A stretch of 64,000 nucleotides of DNA from an uncultured Eubacteriales bacterium (GTDB lineage: Bacteria; Bacillota; Clostridia; Oscillospirales; CAG-272): contig CAKVOU010000009.1 of assembly GCA_934796165.1 (NCBI GenBank), forward strand, positions 24,776 to 88,775, in the 5' to 3' direction. The translations under genes and the position numbers were made by a program. Positions 61,285 to 64,000 of the stretch are shown here, piece by piece (position 1 is the stretch's first letter; the number at the start of each line of letters is the position of its first letter). The notes under the pieces are model-generated. The model ran no database searches and was not told the origin of the DNA. It worked only from the letters and a program-made list of their open reading frames with translations.

Positions 61285-61316
61285 TTTCCGACAATACAAG
61301 GTGAAATTGTCGGAAA
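61285..61316. promoter_or_regulatory. TetR-type operator between the ABC operon and its regulator
   Basis: TTTCCGACAAT, ten bases, ATTGTCGGAAA: perfect 11-bp inverted arms (61285-61295 and 61306-61316). The related half-site at 61245-61253 suggests several repressor dimers. It lies in the TetR leader, consistent with autoregulation. Confidence 0.75.
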
Positions 61317-61367
61317 TCCGGCAAATTCAAAAGCAAAAAATTTATGAACGGAGGAGACGATGCACAA

Positions 61368-61940
61368 ATGACGGATAACAGGCGTGTACGTATGACAAAA
61401 AAACTGATTAAGGATGCCTATCTTGAACTTCTGGAGACCAATCCCTCCGAGAAAATATCCGTCACTGACATTTGTCGGATGGCGGATGTGAACCGATCCA
61501 CTTTTTATATGTATTATGAGGACCCCATCGCCTTGCGGCAGGATATCGAAAACGACCTGATGGAACAGATTCCTGTTTTGTCGGAGATGCCGAGCGAAAT
61601 CACCTCCGACGAACAATTTGTTGATATACTGAATTCCTTTTTCACGTACATCAAGGATAACGACCGGATGTTCCGCATTCTGATTTTGCAATCAGACAAC
61701 AGGGCTTTTAACCGAAGATTGATCGACGCTGTTCTTCGAAAGTATCATGTGGAATCACAGTCAAGTAATCCGTTGCTCGCAAAGTACGAATATGTTTTTA
61801 TCGTCAGCGGCGTTATCGGGCTTCTCGGCGCATGGATTGAAGGAAATTATCAGATCAGCGCAAGAAAATTTTCGGAAATGGTTCTGAAAATGGGGTTAAA
61901 AGCCGCAGAAATCGAACTTTCGGATTTCAAATTGCTTTAA
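61368..61940 (+). CDS. TetR/AcrR-family transcriptional regulator
   Basis: 190 residues. Helix-turn-helix ISVTDICRMADVNRSTFYMY is a canonical TetR recognition segment. The C-terminal part is a helical ligand-binding domain ending GLKAAEIELSDFKLL. Start at 61368 has GGAGGAG 11 bases upstream; an ATG at 61344 would contain that site. Divergent from the MacB-type ABC operon, which it probably represses. Confidence 0.93.
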   Translation: MTDNRRVRMTKKLIKDAYLELLETNPSEKISVTDICRMADVNRSTFYMYYEDPIALRQDIENDLMEQIPVLSEMPSEITSDEQFVDILNSFFTYIKDNDRMFRILILQSDNRAFNRRLIDAVLRKYHVESQSSNPLLAKYEYVFIVSGVIGLLGAWIEGNYQISARKFSEMVLKMGLKAAEIELSDFKLL

Positions 61941-61978
61941 AAAACACAGAATCATTATCTGCCTGATCAACCTCCCGT

Positions 61979-62038
61979 GAGCCGATAATGGCCACCTGTC
62001 GGAAGACAGCGAAATTCTTTTCCCCATCTCTTAAAATG
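61979..62038 (+). repeat. 60-bp repeat, copy 1 (promoter-like element)
   Basis: Starts GAGCCGATAATGGCCACCTG and ends at TTAAAATG. It matches about 80 % of the element at 63121-63181 with a conserved CCACCT hairpin half and a T/C-rich CTTTTCCC block before a -10-like AT stretch. No gene with a ribosome-binding site follows this copy. Confidence 0.75.
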
Positions 62039-62185
62039 CAGACTTCTCTTTCAAGCGGAATAGGAAACCATGTTCCGGTGTACGGACGACATTTTGATCT
62101 CCCGAACCGTCGAAACAGGTGCCTTTGCCGGAAAACGCCCAACCGTCGGTTGGATATTTCCCGATTTTATCAAACCAACGCGTCA
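62039..62185. other. Non-coding gap between TetR gene and XRE gene
   Basis: No gene with a ribosome-binding site. A plus-strand frame (ATG near 62035) runs through it but shows no recognisable product. Confidence 0.5.
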
Positions 62186-62214
62186 TTGTTTTTCTTAAAA
62201 AATAGCTGTATAAT
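62186..62214 (+). promoter_or_regulatory. Promoter of the XRE/FtsK-gamma-like gene
   Basis: TTGTTT at 62186-62191, 17 bases, TATAAT at 62209-62214. Confidence 0.7.
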
Positions 62215-62247
62215 ATAGTTACAATATTCGGAATAAGGAGATTGATT

Positions 62248-62658
62248 ATGGAACGTCTCTGGTTGAATGAGCGGATTGCTGCTTACAGAAAAGCGAAAGG
62301 TGTCACACAGGAAGAACTGGCGAAGGCGCTTGGTGTAACGAATCAGGCGGTCAGCAAATGGGAATCCGGTCAATGCTGCCCGGACATTCAGCTTTTGCCG
62401 GACATTGCCGATTATTTCGGCGTATCAATCGACGCGCTCATGGGACACAGACCGATCCCGGCAGATGAGGATCGTACCAACCGAATAATTTCGGAAGCCA
62501 TTGTTATCCTGAACAACAGCGGGCTTGTTTCCACCTCTTATCTTCAGAGAAAACTTTGCATCGGATATGGGAAAGCAAAAGAAATTATTGATCTGATGGA
62601 AAAACGCGGGTTTATTGTACCTTCCGGTAACGGCAATACCTATTTTAAAAAATGTTGA
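62248..62658 (+). CDS. XRE helix-turn-helix protein with an FtsK-gamma-like winged helix
   Basis: 136 residues. Residues 4-65 are an XRE helix-turn-helix (RIAAYRKAKGVTQEELAKAL, TNQAVSKWESG). Residues 76-136 resemble the FtsK/SpoIIIE gamma domain: AIVILNNSGLVSTSYLQRKL, then CIGYGKAKEIIDLMEKRGFI. In FtsK that domain reads KOPS sequences on DNA. Start ATG at 62248 has AAGGAG seven bases upstream. Probably a DNA-binding regulator; target unknown. Confidence 0.88.
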   Translation: MERLWLNERIAAYRKAKGVTQEELAKALGVTNQAVSKWESGQCCPDIQLLPDIADYFGVSIDALMGHRPIPADEDRTNRIISEAIVILNNSGLVSTSYLQRKLCIGYGKAKEIIDLMEKRGFIVPSGNGNTYFKKC

Positions 62659-62817
62659 CAACCGCACACAACCCCGGCTCCAAAACTGACCGGGAACAAC
62701 CGGCAATGCTGTTTTCTCAAAGATCCTGAATCCTGCGCGTAGCGAAGCGGCACGCCGGAAGTGAATGACAGTCCGGCGGGCTGTCAGAGCCGGCGCGTGA
62801 CCGAGCCGCAGCGAGAC

Positions 62818-62832
62818 CTGCCGGTTCCGCCA
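62818..62832 (-). other. tRNA-Leu D-arm-like fragment
   Basis: Minus-strand TGGCGGAACCGGCAG resembles the D-arm start of a Leu tRNA. Minus-strand GCGCAGGATTCAGGATC (plus 62722-62738) resembles a Leu anticodon arm with CAG. The two are 80 bases apart and there is no acceptor strand. They lie downstream of the tRNA-like 3' fragment. Taken together as tRNA debris; low confidence. Confidence 0.3.
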
Positions 62833-62835
62833 CGT

Positions 62836-62871
62836 AAAAAAGCAGATACCTTACTCGGTATCTGCTTTTTT
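62836..62871. terminator. Terminator next to the tRNA-Leu fragment
   Basis: GCAGATACC at 62842-62850 pairs with GGTATCTGC at 62857-62865 around a six-base loop. Six T residues follow on either strand, so it works both ways. On the minus strand it directly follows the CCA end of the tRNA fragment. Confidence 0.9.
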
Positions 62872-62872
62872 G

Positions 62873-62926
62873 TGGTGCGGGTGAAAGGACTTGAACCTTC
62901 ACCGAGGAACCCCGACCGGAACCTGA
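62873..62926 (-). pseudogene. 3' half of a tRNA-Leu, anticodon loop to CCA
   Basis: Minus strand reads, in order: T33 and CAG anticodon (plus 62923-62926), anticodon-stem 3' strand, a long variable arm (CGGG-GTTC-CTCG), T-arm GAAGG-TTCAAGT-CCTTT, acceptor 3' strand CACCCGC, A, CCA. The matching acceptor 5' strand GCGGGTG and a D-arm are absent upstream. A truncated 3' half of this kind is typical of an integration site that uses a tRNA gene, with the junction at the anticodon loop. Confidence 0.75.
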
Positions 62927-63120
62927 TGGTAATGACATTTCGGAGACAAGCAATCTGCCCATACCGTTTCATTCGAGCAATATAACATAAAACCGTGAGC
63001 ATTGCAAGCATAACGACTTGAAAAACAGCCGAAAAAAATGGTATAATTGATTTCAGAAAGAAAAATCACCACTATGAGACGCAAAAACACATAAGCTGTT
63101 TGCTTTTATTTACCACCTAT

Positions 63121-63181
63121 GAGCCAATAACGACCACCTATCGGGAAATAGTGGAATTTCTTTTCCCGATCCTTTATAATG
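63121..63181 (+). promoter_or_regulatory. 60-bp repeat, copy 2; promoter of the LytTR gene
   Basis: Begins GAGCCAATAACGACCACCTA and ends with TTTATAATG; TATAAT is at 63175-63180. The -35 region is poor, which fits activation by the LytTR protein. CCACCTAT and ATAGTGG form an inverted repeat inside it. About 80 % identical to 61979-62038. Confidence 0.7.
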
Positions 63182-63206
63182 TAACCGCGGAAAGGAGGAA
63201 ATTGGA

Positions 63207-63647
63207 TTGAAGATCGAAATCAAAATTGATGAAAGTTGCACCGAACCGAAAATCGTCATCGTGACAGACAGAGTTACCGACAAGATTAATGAAATTATAA
63301 AGAAGCTTTCGGTGGAGCCATCGGAGGTGCTTGCGGGGTTTCGGGATGAACAGGTGACCGTACTGGAGCCAAATGAGATTGATCGGGTCTATGCTTCGGG
63401 CGGCAAGGTCTATGCCGAAACGAAAAACGGCGAATTTCTTCTCCGCCTGCGGCTGTACGAAGCGGAGCAACGTCTTTCGAACGCTTCCTTCGTACGCATA
63501 TCAAACAGCGAGATTATTAACCTGAAAAAAGTCATGGGCTTCGATCTGAGCTTTACGGGAACGATATGCGTTTCTCTCTCAAACGGAACGGTTACTTATG
63601 TTTCAAGGCGATATGTTGCTAAAATCAAACAATTATTGGGATTATGA
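63207..63647 (+). CDS. LytTR-family DNA-binding regulator (TTG start)
   Basis: 146 residues. An N-terminal part (MKIEIKIDESC...) is followed by a LytTR domain from about residue 45 (EQVTVLEPNEIDRVYASGGK, then RISNSEIINLKKVMGFD). Start TTG at 63207 has GGAGG eight bases upstream. Paired with a DUF3021 membrane protein, a common arrangement in which the membrane protein inhibits the regulator. Confidence 0.93.
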   Translation: MKIEIKIDESCTEPKIVIVTDRVTDKINEIIKKLSVEPSEVLAGFRDEQVTVLEPNEIDRVYASGGKVYAETKNGEFLLRLRLYEAEQRLSNASFVRISNSEIINLKKVMGFDLSFTGTICVSLSNGTVTYVSRRYVAKIKQLLGL

Positions 63648-63657
63648 GGTGGCAAAA

Positions 63658-64000
63658 ATGAAAAAGAAAATTATTTTGCGCGGACTGTTCGGGCTGCCCG
63701 TCGGAATCGCCATCGGGTTTGTAATTACGCTGCTGATCTCCATCTGCATCGGAGACGGCTCTTTTTACCCCGTCACGCCGGAACTGATCCAAACGACGGG
63801 AAACGAACTGAATGCAGTTGTTTTGCAGACGATTCTGTGCGCCCTCCTTGGTGTGGGATTTGCGATGGCGTCCGTGATCTGGGAAATTGATTCATGGAGC
63901 CTTGCAAAGCAAAGCGGCGTTTACTTTTTGATTATCAGCGTGGTCATGCTGCCGATTGCTTATTTTGCGAATTGGATGAAGCACTCCATCACCGGTGTTC
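63658..64000 (+). CDS. DUF3021 membrane protein (incomplete, runs off right edge)
   Basis: 114 codons visible from the ATG at 63658, with GAGGTGG just upstream. It starts KKKIILRGLFGLPVGIAIGF and shows three membrane segments before the edge, including VYFLIISVVMLPIAYFANW. LytTR-DUF3021 pairs are known as regulator and membrane inhibitor. The stop lies beyond 64000. Confidence 0.88.
   Translation, partial: MKKKIILRGLFGLPVGIAIGFVITLLISICIGDGSFYPVTPELIQTTGNELNAVVLQTILCALLGVGFAMASVIWEIDSWSLAKQSGVYFLIISVVMLPIAYFANWMKHSITGV

Noticed and set aside
62717..62962. Minus-strand 81-codon frame
   Set aside because: It runs through the tRNA fragment and the terminator; composition is that of a translated tRNA region.

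Overview
The window looks like a chromosomal stretch of an anaerobic, spore-forming Firmicute of the class Clostridia. It is moderately GC-rich, with strong GGAGG ribosome-binding sites and near-consensus sigma-A promoters. Spo0A, a small acid-soluble spore protein, a GerW-type protein, ferredoxin-linked oxidoreductases, T-box leaders and BceRSAB-type genes all fit that group. I cannot place it to genus.

Region by region. 1-12.2 kb (minus strand): housekeeping genes smc (cut by the left edge), rnc, plsX, trmFO, topA, dprA, a SpoU-type RNA methyltransferase, a 19-bp tandem-repeat array, then infC-rpmI-rplT behind a perfect promoter and a structured leader; infC appears to start at AUC. 12.2-25.3 kb (plus strand): a candidate structured small RNA with its own promoter and terminator, then lon, engB, an alpha/beta hydrolase, lysA, a site-2 protease, scpA, scpB, a DUF2953 protein, gerW, dacB, rluB and spo0A. 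25.5-33.6 kb (minus): a PTS EIIC-like membrane protein, a spore SASP, a heterodimeric ABC exporter, a small membrane protein and nifS-nifU behind an Rrf2/IscR-like operator.

33.7-47.4 kb (minus) is the most interesting part. Three transcription units each begin with a promoter and a T-box leader. By alignment, their specifier triplets read GUA (Val), AUC (Ile) and CUC (Leu). The Val unit encodes an XRE-cupin-acyl-CoA synthetase fusion, a P-loop ATPase and a four-subunit 2-oxoacid:ferredoxin oxidoreductase. The Ile unit encodes a second XRE-cupin-acyl-CoA synthetase. The Leu unit encodes an isopropylmalate-synthase-like protein that has lost its catalytic motifs but kept its leucine-sensing domain, a TIM-barrel/acyl-CoA synthetase fusion and an amidohydrolase. 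T-boxes switch genes on when an amino acid is scarce, so I infer a biosynthetic scheme: branched short-chain acids (isobutyrate, 2-methylbutyrate, isovalerate) are activated to CoA esters and reductively carboxylated to the 2-oxoacids of valine, isoleucine and leucine.

47.5-53.3 kb (minus): mnmA overlapping a BceR/BceS two-component system, followed by bceAB with a matching operator. 53.5-58 kb: an ECF sigma factor/DUF4367/secreted-protein cassette, LemA and an unknown membrane protein. 58.6-62 kb: a MacB-type ABC pair facing a TetR regulator across overlapping promoters and a perfect inverted repeat. 62.2-64 kb: an XRE protein with an FtsK-gamma-like domain, a truncated tRNA-Leu fragment and a LytTR-DUF3021 pair (cut by the right edge).
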